A DNA stretch of 13,677 nt, from the NCBI GenBank assembly GCA_045132775.1, contig JBGUSX010000059.1, positions 1 to 13,677 of the forward strand, in the 5' to 3' direction. A model generated the notes under the pieces. The model did no database searches and was not told the origin of the DNA. It saw nothing but the letters and a program-made list of their open reading frames with translations. Made by a program: the position numbers and the translations under genes. Source of the DNA: SVTX01 sp045132775 (GTDB lineage: Bacteria; Bacillota; Clostridia; Oscillospirales; CAG-272). The stretch's first letter is position 1, and the number at the start of each line of letters is the position of its first letter. Shown one piece after another: positions 7,552-13,536 of the stretch.

Positions 7552-9330
7552 ATGGGAAAGAACAGACAGGACGTCGCAGAAAACCTTAAATGGCGACTTG
7601 ACGACATATTTGAAAGCCTTGACGCTTGGAACGAGACCTATAACGAAGTCGAGACAATGATCGACTTTAAGAAATACGAGGGCAAGCTCTCCAACCCCGA
7701 CACTCTCCTTGAGTGCCTCGAGTACATCAATAAGGTGGTCTATAAGCTCAGCCACCTCGCAGTTTATGCATTCATGTGGCATGACGAGGACACGAGAAAC
7801 AGCGAGGCATCCGCACTCCAGTCACGCATCGACCTTCTCGAGATGCGCTTTGGCGGCGCGGTCGCATTCGTAAACCCCGAGCTCACCTCCCTCCCCACAG
7901 AGTACCTCGAATCGCTTATGACAGATGAAAGATTCTCCGACTACGACTACACCATCCGCCAGACGATCAAGAATAAGCCCCACGTGCTCTCAAAGGAGAT
8001 CGAGACTATGCTCTCGCAGGAAAGCACCATCTTCGGCGGCTTCCAGAAGATCTTTGGAATGATCGATAACGCAGACTTCCCCTACCCCACCATCAAGGTA
8101 GACGGCGAGAAGGTACAGGTCACACACGGTATGTACGGCGTTCTTCTTCACCACCCCGACAGACGAGTAAGACGCGAGGCTTTCCGCGCATACTATAAGG
8201 CATATATTGGTCTTATCAATACAATAACCGCCGCATATACAGGCAACGTTGAAAAGGACGTTTTCCTTGCACGCACAAGAAAATACGGCTCCGCACTTGA
8301 GATGAGCATGTCCCGCGAGGACGTTGACGTAAAGGTGTATAAGAACCTTCTCAAGAGCGTCAAGAAGGGACTCCCCCTCCTCCACCGCTACTACAGAGAT
8401 AAGAAGAAACTCATGGGGCTCAAGCAGATGCACATGTACGACGTATACGTTTCTCCCGTTGAGGACGCAGAGCTCAAGCTCGACTACGAGGATGCATTCA
8501 AGGTAGTAAAAGAGGGACTTCTTCCCCTCGGTGAGCGTTATCAGGAGCTTCTCCAGGAGGCACACGATAACGGTTGGATAGACGTCGAGGAGACCGAGGG
8601 CAAGAGAAGCGGAGCATATAGCTCAAGCGTACACGGACTCAAGCACCCCTACGTTCTTCTCAACTATCAGAAGACGACAGGCGACGTGTTCACCATCGCC
8701 CACGAGCTCGGTCACGCAATGCACTCCTACTTCTCTGAGAGCACACAGCCCCAGGAAAAGTCTGGCTATACCCTCTTCGTTGCCGAGGTAGCAAGTACAG
8801 TCAACGAGGTGCTCCTTCTCAAGTACCTTATGAAGACCACCACCGACGAAAAGCTCAAGAAATATCTCCTTTCTTACTATATGGATATGCTCAAGGGCAC
8901 ACTCTTCCGTCAGACACAGTTCGCGGAGTTTGAGTATATAGCACACGATATGTGCGAAAAGGGACAGCCCCTCACAACAGACGCGCTCTGCAAGGTCTAC
9001 CACGACCTCAATAAGAAGTATTACGGCAGAAGCGTAGTCTCGGACGACGAGATCGCTTACGAGTGGGCACGAATCCCCCACTTCTACCGCGCGTTCTATG
9101 TCTACAAGTACGCAACGGGAATCATCACAGCAGTATCTATCGCAGAGCGCATCTACAACGAGGGACAATCAGCCGTCGACGACTACTTCAAGTTCCTCTC
9201 CGCAGGCGGCTCGGATAGCCCTGTAGAGCTTCTCAAGCTCGCAGGCGTAGACCTTACCAAGATGGACGCATTCGATTCCTGCATGGCATCCTTCAAGTCC
9301 GCCCTCGAGGAGTTCGAATCGCTCAACTGA
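7552..9330 (+). CDS. pepF: M3 family oligoendopeptidase (PepF-type)
   Basis: This is a zinc metallopeptidase that degrades oligopeptides, usually in the cytoplasm; no signal peptide is present. The zinc site is FTIAHELGHAMHSYF, giving HELGH at residues 384-388 with Glu385 as general base. The third ligand is probably Glu412 in FVAEVASTVNE. At 592 residues it matches the ~600 of PepF-like M3B enzymes, with the helical N-terminal half (RWRLDD-like 'KWRLDDIFES' start) intact. The ATG is preceded by AGGAGG (7539-7544) and a strong promoter. It is monocistronic as far as can be seen, and repeat element copy B begins 18 bp after its TGA. No classical terminator with a U-run is seen between the stop and the next gene, so read-through into the downstream operon is possible. 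Confidence 0.95.
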   Translation: MGKNRQDVAENLKWRLDDIFESLDAWNETYNEVETMIDFKKYEGKLSNPDTLLECLEYINKVVYKLSHLAVYAFMWHDEDTRNSEASALQSRIDLLEMRFGGAVAFVNPELTSLPTEYLESLMTDERFSDYDYTIRQTIKNKPHVLSKEIETMLSQESTIFGGFQKIFGMIDNADFPYPTIKVDGEKVQVTHGMYGVLLHHPDRRVRREAFRAYYKAYIGLINTITAAYTGNVEKDVFLARTRKYGSALEMSMSREDVDVKVYKNLLKSVKKGLPLLHRYYRDKKKLMGLKQMHMYDVYVSPVEDAELKLDYEDAFKVVKEGLLPLGERYQELLQEAHDNGWIDVEETEGKRSGAYSSSVHGLKHPYVLLNYQKTTGDVFTIAHELGHAMHSYFSESTQPQEKSGYTLFVAEVASTVNEVLLLKYLMKTTTDEKLKKYLLSYYMDMLKGTLFRQTQFAEFEYIAHDMCEKGQPLTTDALCKVYHDLNKKYYGRSVVSDDEIAYEWARIPHFYRAFYVYKYATGIITAVSIAERIYNEGQSAVDDYFKFLSAGGSDSPVELLKLAGVDLTKMDAFDSCMASFKSALEEFESLN

Positions 9331-9348
9331 CCGAGCAGAAATCATTTC

Positions 9349-9651
9349 AAATTTTGATTTGTCGGTCTGTTAAGCCTTCCCCAGCGGGGAACAACTCGGG
9401 CGAGCCCTCGTAGCACCTTTTGCAAGCAAAACGCGCTTTACGGGGGACCACTGAAGGTGGTGGATGAGGAGGTCGCTTTTTCAAGGGCTTCACGTTCTCT
9501 GATTACCTTGTTTCGTTGCACAAGAAACCTTATGCCACAAGACAAAACCCACGGTACGACAGTGGCGCACAACTTAATGGCGACCTCCTCATCCACCGCT
9601 TACGCGGTCCCCCTTCTCCGCTGGAGAAGGCTATTCGATAAATTGCAATTT
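9349..9651. repeat. Palindromic ~300 bp repeat element, copy B
   Basis: It has the same ends as copy A: AAATTTTGATTT (9349-9360) with cggtctgttaagcc on the left, and ggctattcg with AAATTGCAATTT (9640-9651) on the right. The 52 bp block at 9390-9441 is the exact reverse complement of 6204-6255 in copy A, but lies at the opposite end of the element. The right half is nearly identical, in reverse orientation, to copy C at 13537-13677. It fills almost all of the 344 bp gap between the M3 peptidase and the PqqD-like gene. Its AAATTGCAATTT end is 23 bp upstream of the PqqD-like start codon. Confidence 0.87.
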
Positions 9652-9674
9652 ATAACAAAAAAAGGAACAAAGAT

Positions 9675-9941
9675 ATGAAGATAAAAGAAGGCTTTGTGCT
9701 CCGCAAGGTCATGGGCAATAACGTCGTTATTGCGACGGGAGCTGCAAGTAAAAATTTTCACGGAATGGTAAAGCTCAACGATACCGCGCAAGAAATCTGG
9801 GGATATCTTGCAAATGGGCTCGATATTGACGCTATGTGTAAGGAAATGCTTGAAAAGTACGACGTCGATGAGGCTCTGCTCCGCGCCGATATTGAAAAAA
9901 CCATAAAAACCCTTGCAGAACAAGGATTTGTCGAGCTATGA
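9675..9941 (+). CDS. PqqD-like peptide-binding protein (RRE-type)
   Basis: This 88-residue protein matches the PqqD family in length and pattern: an N-terminal beta region (FVLRKVMGNNVVI), then KLNDTAQEIWGYLANG, then a winged-helix stretch (DIDAMCKEMLEKYDVDEALLRADIEKTIKTLAEQGFVEL). PqqD proteins and the related RiPP recognition elements bind leader or tail peptides and present them to modifying enzymes. No pqq or radical SAM gene is in the window, so PQQ synthesis is not implied. It is the first gene of a plus-strand operon and its stop overlaps the next start (ATGA, 9938-9941). The ribosome-binding site is modest (AAAGGA at 9661-9666). The likely partners are the shared lipoprotein tail and the HprK-like ATPase encoded on the other strand; that is an inference from context. 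Confidence 0.85.
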   Translation: MKIKEGFVLRKVMGNNVVIATGAASKNFHGMVKLNDTAQEIWGYLANGLDIDAMCKEMLEKYDVDEALLRADIEKTIKTLAEQGFVEL

Positions 9942-10396
9942 TCAAGCCAAACGACCAAGATATGATCAAATCAACGGATATAGAAAGCATACTTGATGCC
10001 GACGGTGTTTTCGTCTCGACGACGAGCGGTGTGAGTATGTATCCTATGCTGCGCGACAGACGTGACACGATCATCGTCACGCGCCCCAAGGAGAGACTCA
10101 AAAAATTCGACGTCGCCTTATACAGACGCGGCGAGAGCTACGTGCTCCACAGAGTCATAAAGGTCCTCCCCGACTCGTATATAATCAGGGGCGACAACTG
10201 TCTTGCAAAGGAATACGGGATCACCGATGCGGAGGTTCTGGGAGTGCTTTCGGGATTCTTTCGCGGCAACAGGGAAAAGAGCATAAATTCCTTTGGCTGT
10301 AAGCTTTATTCAAGGCTTATCGTCGCTCTGCACCCGCTTGTGAGTATAAAATTAAAGCTAATAGCTCGCTTTAAAAGAAAAAAAGGAGGGCAATAA
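9938..10396 (+). CDS. S26 signal-peptidase-like protein (SipW/ER type, S24/S26)
   Basis: 152 residues. Conserved blocks are SGVSMYPML (nucleophile Ser33 in the SxMxP motif), DVALYRRGESYVLHRVIKV (His71 where bacterial type I enzymes have Lys) and YIIRGDNC (GDN at 85-87). A Ser-His pair with HRV is the pattern of the SipW/ER-type signal peptidases. No strong N-terminal membrane anchor is visible; a weakly hydrophobic stretch near 127-143 followed by a basic tail (RFKRKKGG) may associate with the membrane. Short S24/S26 proteins of this kind are often found next to PqqD-like and HprK-like genes in peptide-modification clusters. It could process a secreted peptide or lipoprotein, but its substrate is unknown. 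It overlaps the upstream gene by 4 bp and the downstream gene by 1 bp (TAATG), indicating translational coupling. Confidence 0.85.
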   Translation: MIKPNDQDMIKSTDIESILDADGVFVSTTSGVSMYPMLRDRRDTIIVTRPKERLKKFDVALYRRGESYVLHRVIKVLPDSYIIRGDNCLAKEYGITDAEVLGVLSGFFRGNREKSINSFGCKLYSRLIVALHPLVSIKLKLIARFKRKKGGQ

Positions 10397-11007
10397 TGGA
10401 AGATATCAAGTTAATAATATCTCAAAACATCGTTGCTCTGAGGCGAGAGAGCGGAATGACGCAGATAGAGCTTGCGGAAAAGCTGAGTTATTCGGACAAG
10501 GCGGTCTCAAAATGGGAGCGCGGAGAGTCGGTCCCCGACATCACGGTGCTCAAGGCGATTGCCGATCTCTTTTCTGTGACGGTCGACTATCTCATCACCT
10601 CCGAGCACAGCGAAAACGACAGAAGGCAGAAGGATGAAGACCCCGAAAAATCCTTACGCCGCAAGAGAAAACACGCGATGATAACAGGCATGAGCGTCAT
10701 ACTTGTATGGGTCATTGCAACGGTGCTTTTCATAATTTTTGACGTTGCGCTCAAGGACACCTACGCGCATTATCTGACCTTCGCTTATGCGGTTCCCTTG
10801 TCCTGCATCGTATGGCTGGTATTCAATTCGATGTGGCACAACCGCAGATGGAATTACGCGATAATTTCCCTTATGGTATGGACACTTCTTGTCTGCGGAC
10901 ACCTCTCCGTGACAGCGGGAGGGGTCAACCTCTGGCAGATATATCTGCTCGGGATCCCGGGTCAGATCATAATACTTTTGTGGTCAAAGATCGGCAAAAA
11001 GGGATAA
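10396..11007 (+). CDS. XRE-family HTH regulator with four membrane segments
   Basis: 203 residues. Residues about 7-61 are a classic XRE/Cro helix-turn-helix (NIVALRRESGMTQIELAEKL, then SDKAVSKWERGESVPD). After a charged linker (70-93) come four hydrophobic segments, near 95-118, 124-147, 152-172 and 178-196. This design, a DNA-binding head on a membrane anchor, suits a regulator that senses an envelope state. The ribosome-binding site is strong (AAAGGAGGG at 10382-10390). As third gene of the operon with the PqqD-like and peptidase genes, it may control this operon, the convergent lipoprotein operon, or both. Its target is unknown. Confidence 0.88.
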   Translation: MEDIKLIISQNIVALRRESGMTQIELAEKLSYSDKAVSKWERGESVPDITVLKAIADLFSVTVDYLITSEHSENDRRQKDEDPEKSLRRKRKHAMITGMSVILVWVIATVLFIIFDVALKDTYAHYLTFAYAVPLSCIVWLVFNSMWHNRRWNYAIISLMVWTLLVCGHLSVTAGGVNLWQIYLLGIPGQIIILLWSKIGKKG

Positions 11008-11013
11008 AACGCA

Positions 11014-11520
11014 ATGGAAATAAGCAACAATCTTCCCAAGCGAAAGCACACGAGACTTAAAAACTACGATTACAGCACAACAGGTGCTTATTTCGTTACA
11101 ATATGTACAAAGGATAAGCGACCGGTATTATCAACTATCGTAGGGCGGGGGCTTGCTCCCGCCGTAGAACTTACGGCTTTTGGGGAAATAGCCGAAAGAC
11201 AGTTGTCCTTAGTTGAAGATAGATATCCGCACGTAATCATTGACGATTACGTGATAATGCCAAATCACATTCACGCAATCATTAAGATTTCCAACAAAGC
11301 GGCGGGAGCAAGCCCCCGCCCTACGTTAACGGACATCATCTGCACATACAAATCTCTTACGACAAAAGCTTGCAAAGAAATAGCTTGTTTTGATTCAGGA
11401 ATATTTCAAGCATCCTTTTACGAACATGTAATCAGAAACAAACGCGATCACGACGCTATCGTGAAATATATCTACGAAAACCCAATGAATTGGGCATACG
11501 ATAAACACTATCAACTATAA
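11014..11520 (+). CDS. REP-associated tyrosine transposase (RAYT, Y1-HUH family)
   Basis: 168 residues. It has the family pattern R(L)KNYDYSTTGAYFVTICTKDK at the N-terminus, the HUH metal-binding motif PNHIHAII (His85, His87), and FYEHVIRNKRDHDAIVKYIYENP at the C-terminus with Tyr136 as the probable nucleophile. Proteins of this family nick and move or maintain single-stranded REP palindromes. Two exact inverted copies of such a palindrome lie inside this gene (11139-11163 and 11301-11325) and are translated as VGRGLAPAV and AAGASPRPT. It starts 6 bp after the XRE gene, with a weak ribosome-binding site, and ends at a strong terminator, so it is probably co-transcribed. It appears full length and intact. 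Confidence 0.93.
   Translation: MEISNNLPKRKHTRLKNYDYSTTGAYFVTICTKDKRPVLSTIVGRGLAPAVELTAFGEIAERQLSLVEDRYPHVIIDDYVIMPNHIHAIIKISNKAAGASPRPTLTDIICTYKSLTTKACKEIACFDSGIFQASFYEHVIRNKRDHDAIVKYIYENPMNWAYDKHYQL
11139..11163 (+). repeat. REP palindrome inside the transposase gene, copy 1
   Basis: CGTAG is followed by a 20-nt hairpin (11144-11163) with GGCGGG and CCCGCC arms, an 8-bp stem including one G-T pair, and a CTTG loop. It is the exact inverse of 11301-11325. It is in frame and does not interrupt the protein. Confidence 0.85.
11301..11325 (-). repeat. REP palindrome inside the transposase gene, copy 2
   Basis: The exact 25 bp reverse complement of 11139-11163, ending CTACG. The pair is 137 bp apart and in opposite orientation, like a BIME-type REP pair. 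Confidence 0.85.
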
Positions 11521-11551
11521 AAACCACGGAAACAATAAATTTCCGTGGTTT
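11521..11551. terminator. Bidirectional terminator between the convergent operons
   Basis: A perfect 12 bp stem (AAACCACGGAAA at 11521-11532, TTTCCGTGGTTT at 11540-11551) has a 7-nt loop. A T-rich tail (ttatttttg) follows on the plus strand and TTTTTAT on the minus strand. It begins directly after the transposase stop and serves the minus operon as well. Confidence 0.9.
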
Positions 11552-11586
11552 TATTTTTGCAAGTTTTTATTTTAAAGTTGCAGGAT

Positions 11587-11606
11587 TTAACAGACCGTTA
11601 ATTTTT
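11587..11606. repeat. Possible remnant of the large element's end
   Basis: ttaacagaccgttaattttt matches the reverse complement of the left-end signature (cggtctgttaa) of copies A and B and resembles 270-292. There is no element body. The match is short, so this is tentative. Confidence 0.3.
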
Positions 11607-11645
11607 TAAACGACATTTATTAACCGTGCATTCACTGTTTATCCA

Positions 11646-12362
11646 TCACATTTGTGAAAATAACGCATCAAATGAGCACTTTGCGGCACTGTCGTCCATA
11701 TTACAGGAGAGGCGGTAAAATTTCACGTTCTGCGACATCTCGTCGATGAGGGTGAGGGTCGCGGCGCAGGCTTCTGCGCTCTTCGGGACGTATACCTGGC
11801 GGATGACCGCGTCAAAATACTCGCTCGGAGAGACGGGGAGAATCGAATTCTCCTCCGCGCGCTCGACAAGGACTATACCCGCGAGAGCGGCGGTGGAATT
11901 AGTCTTCCAGCCTTCCTTTCCAGCCCAGGGGGTCGAGCAGACTCGCCACTCACCGTCAATTTTACGAATTATGGGCTTGTCGCCGTTGATGATCCTGACC
12001 TCGTCGGGATAGTTTTTTAAAAGAAGTGATATATGCGTGGTCTTTCCCGTACCCGACGGAGCGGCAAAGATATAGCCCTTAGAGCCGATCGTGACAGCCG
12101 CGCCGTGAAAGACGAAGCCGTCAAAAAGGGGCAGTTTTTCAGCTATCGCGCGATAGAGACAGATTCCCTCGCAGTAGCCCTCCGAAAAGGCGACCTCGCT
12201 GTATTGACCGCGCTCATCGGCGATCTCGTCGGCGGTCGCGCTCACGGTGATATCGGCTTTGCAGGGCTCGATCTCAAAATCGGCACAAAGCCTTTTGGCA
12301 TAAGGATAATTGCAGACCATGCACACCTTCAGATCCGCTATGCCGATATAAAGCTCGCTCAC
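11646..12362 (-). CDS. HPr-kinase-like / PEP-carboxykinase-like ATPase
   Basis: 238 residues. The P-loop is FAAPSGTGKTTH (about 99-110, Lys107), followed by IINGDKPII (Asp128) and a VCSTPWAGKEGW segment, the order seen in the HprK C-terminal kinase domain and its small relatives. The N-terminal DRTGG-type domain of true HPr kinase is absent, and there is no HPr gene nearby, so it is not the carbon-catabolite enzyme. Relatives in some lasso-peptide clusters phosphorylate a serine at the precursor C-terminus. Here the obvious candidate is the single Ser in the DWGLGSVPLN tail of the two lipoproteins just upstream in the same operon (inference). The start is GTG at 12362 with AGGAGG (12371-12376) eight bases upstream, in the 21 bp gap after the lipoprotein stop. 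Confidence 0.85.
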   Translation of the reverse strand: MSELYIGIADLKVCMVCNYPYAKRLCADFEIEPCKADITVSATADEIADERGQYSEVAFSEGYCEGICLYRAIAEKLPLFDGFVFHGAAVTIGSKGYIFAAPSGTGKTTHISLLLKNYPDEVRIINGDKPIIRKIDGEWRVCSTPWAGKEGWKTNSTAALAGIVLVERAEENSILPVSPSEYFDAVIRQVYVPKSAEACAATLTLIDEMSQNVKFYRLSCNMDDSAAKCSFDALFSQM

Positions 12363-12383
12363 GTCTGCAGCCTCCTTTTTATA

Positions 12384-13241
12384 TCAGTTAAGCGGCACGG
12401 AGCCAAGTCCCCAATCGTTCTCGTCGTCGGTCGGCGCGTCGGTCGGCGCGTCGGTAGGAACGTCCATAGGCGCATCCGTGGGCTCGCCTGTGGGCTCATC
12501 GGTGGGTGCCTCGGGAGGAAGTGTGGGCTCTTCGGGATCTACGGTAGGCTCTTCGGGATCTACGGTAGGCTCCTCGGGCTCAGACGTTGGTATCTCGGGC
12601 TCCTCAGAGGGAGTCTCGGGCTCAACGGGAGGCATTTCGGGGTCTTCGGGGAGCTCGTCAGTGGGAATCTCAGGCACGTCAGGGTCGTCGGTATGCTCTT
12701 CGGTGGGCTGCTCAGGCAGCTCGGTAGCCACGGGGGGCACGATAGGATAATTTCCCGTGGGGAGCTCATCCGAGGGGGTCTCGGGGGTCACGGTAGGCTC
12801 CTCGGTGGGAGCGGTCGTAGACTGTTCCGTAGGCTCTTCTGTGGGAGCGGACGTAGGAGTCTCGGTAGGCTCTTCGGTGGGCTGCTCAGGCAGCTCGGTA
12901 GCCACGGGGGGCAGGATAGGATAATTTCCCGTGGGGAGCTCGTCCGAGGGGGTCTCGGGGGTCACTGTAGGCTCCTCGGTGGGAGCGGACGTAGACTGTA
13001 TCGTAGACTCGGAAGGCTCGTTGGTCGGCTCTGACGTGGGCTCTGCTGTCGGCTCCGCCGTTGGCTCCTGAGTGGGCTCTGCTGTCGGCTCTGCCGTTGG
13101 CTCTGCCGTCGGTGCCTTTGTGGGAGCCTCGGTCTTGAGGTCAGTCTCGGACTCTGTCTCCTTTACGTCGGTATCACAAGATACGAGGACGGAGAGAATG
13201 AGCGCGAGAGCCGCAATTATAGCAAGTAATTTTTTCATCAT
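12384..13241 (-). CDS. PT-rich surface lipoprotein with DWGLGSVPLN tail
   Basis: 285 residues. A lipoprotein signal peptide (MMKKLLAIIAALALILSVLVSC) has its lipobox Cys at 22. The mature start CDTDVKE...KTEAPTKAPT resembles that of the large lipoprotein (CDNDVEP...KTEAPTKKPE). The rest is almost wholly Pro/Thr/Glu repeats, including two copies of a 43-residue block containing SDELPTGNYPI(L/V)PPVATELPEQ. It ends in NDWGLGSVPLN. There is no globular domain, so the protein appears to be a lipid-anchored stalk that displays its C-terminal tail outside the cell. It is the middle gene of a minus operon, between the small lipoprotein with the same tail and the HprK-like ATPase. Two adjacent ATG codons (13236-13241) are both possible starts after a GGGG ribosome-binding site. 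Confidence 0.88.
   Translation of the reverse strand: MMKKLLAIIAALALILSVLVSCDTDVKETESETDLKTEAPTKAPTAEPTAEPTAEPTQEPTAEPTAEPTSEPTNEPSESTIQSTSAPTEEPTVTPETPSDELPTGNYPILPPVATELPEQPTEEPTETPTSAPTEEPTEQSTTAPTEEPTVTPETPSDELPTGNYPIVPPVATELPEQPTEEHTDDPDVPEIPTDELPEDPEMPPVEPETPSEEPEIPTSEPEEPTVDPEEPTVDPEEPTLPPEAPTDEPTGEPTDAPMDVPTDAPTDAPTDDENDWGLGSVPLN
12387..12416 (-). other. C-terminal tail motif DWGLGSVPLN, large lipoprotein copy
   Basis: The last ten codons before TGA. The protein sequence is identical to 13285-13314, while six of the ten codons differ (Asp, second Gly, Ser, Val, second Leu, Asn), all synonymously. Confidence 0.9.
12696..12999 (-). repeat. Internal 130 bp direct repeat, period 174 bp
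   Basis: Copies at 12696-12825 and 12870-12999 differ at only a few bases and encode the block containing SDELPTGNYPI(L/V)PPVATELPEQ. The 174 bp period is a multiple of three, so the duplication keeps the frame. It probably arose by recent slippage or unequal recombination. Confidence 0.85.
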
Positions 13242-13281
13242 ATTTTATCCCCTTTCATTTTATAAGGTATTGCTTTCAAGG

Positions 13282-13491
13282 TTAATTGAGCGGAACTGAT
13301 CCAAGTCCCCAGTCCTGCGTTTCGCCCGTGCTTGTGGGCTTTTTGACTGTTTCGTTCTCGTCTGCGTCCTCTTCGGGACCGCCGACGATGATCTTACCCG
13401 TTTCATCCTCGTCGCCCTCGCAGGAAATGAGGGTGAGGGTAAGGGTTGATATAAGTAAAAGTGCTATTAAAATAGAAATAAATTTTTTCAT
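13282..13491 (-). CDS. Small lipoprotein with DWGLGSVPLN tail (candidate precursor or substrate)
   Basis: 69 residues. A lipoprotein signal peptide (MKKFISILIALLLISTLTLTLISC) has its lipobox Cys at 24. It is followed by a short acidic linker (EGDEDETGKIIVGGPEEDADENE), a KKPTSTGETQ segment and the tail DWGLGSVPLN ending at TAA. The mature part is only about 45 residues, the size of a peptide precursor. It is the first gene of the minus operon, with GGAG (13498-13501) six bases before the ATG, and lies 40 bp upstream of the PT-rich lipoprotein gene. Its start is 45 bp from the end of repeat element copy C. It is not a known family by eye; the shared tail and the neighbouring ATPase are the main clues to its role. 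Confidence 0.85.
   Translation of the reverse strand: MKKFISILIALLLISTLTLTLISCEGDEDETGKIIVGGPEEDADENETVKKPTSTGETQDWGLGSVPLN
13285..13314 (-). other. C-terminal tail motif DWGLGSVPLN, small lipoprotein copy
   Basis: The last ten codons before TAA. See 12387-12416 for the identical protein sequence in a different codon spelling. The only Ser in the tail is the fifth residue from the C-terminus. Confidence 0.9.
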
Positions 13492-13536
13492 TTGTTTCTC
13501 CGATGTTTTTTTATTTAACTATTCAGAAAGAACGTA

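Noticed and set aside
12033..13034. Plus-strand open frame opposite the HprK-like and PT-rich lipoprotein genes
   Set aside because: It is an antisense shadow. The minus strand carries two coupled genes with ribosome-binding sites, a lipobox and a P-loop.
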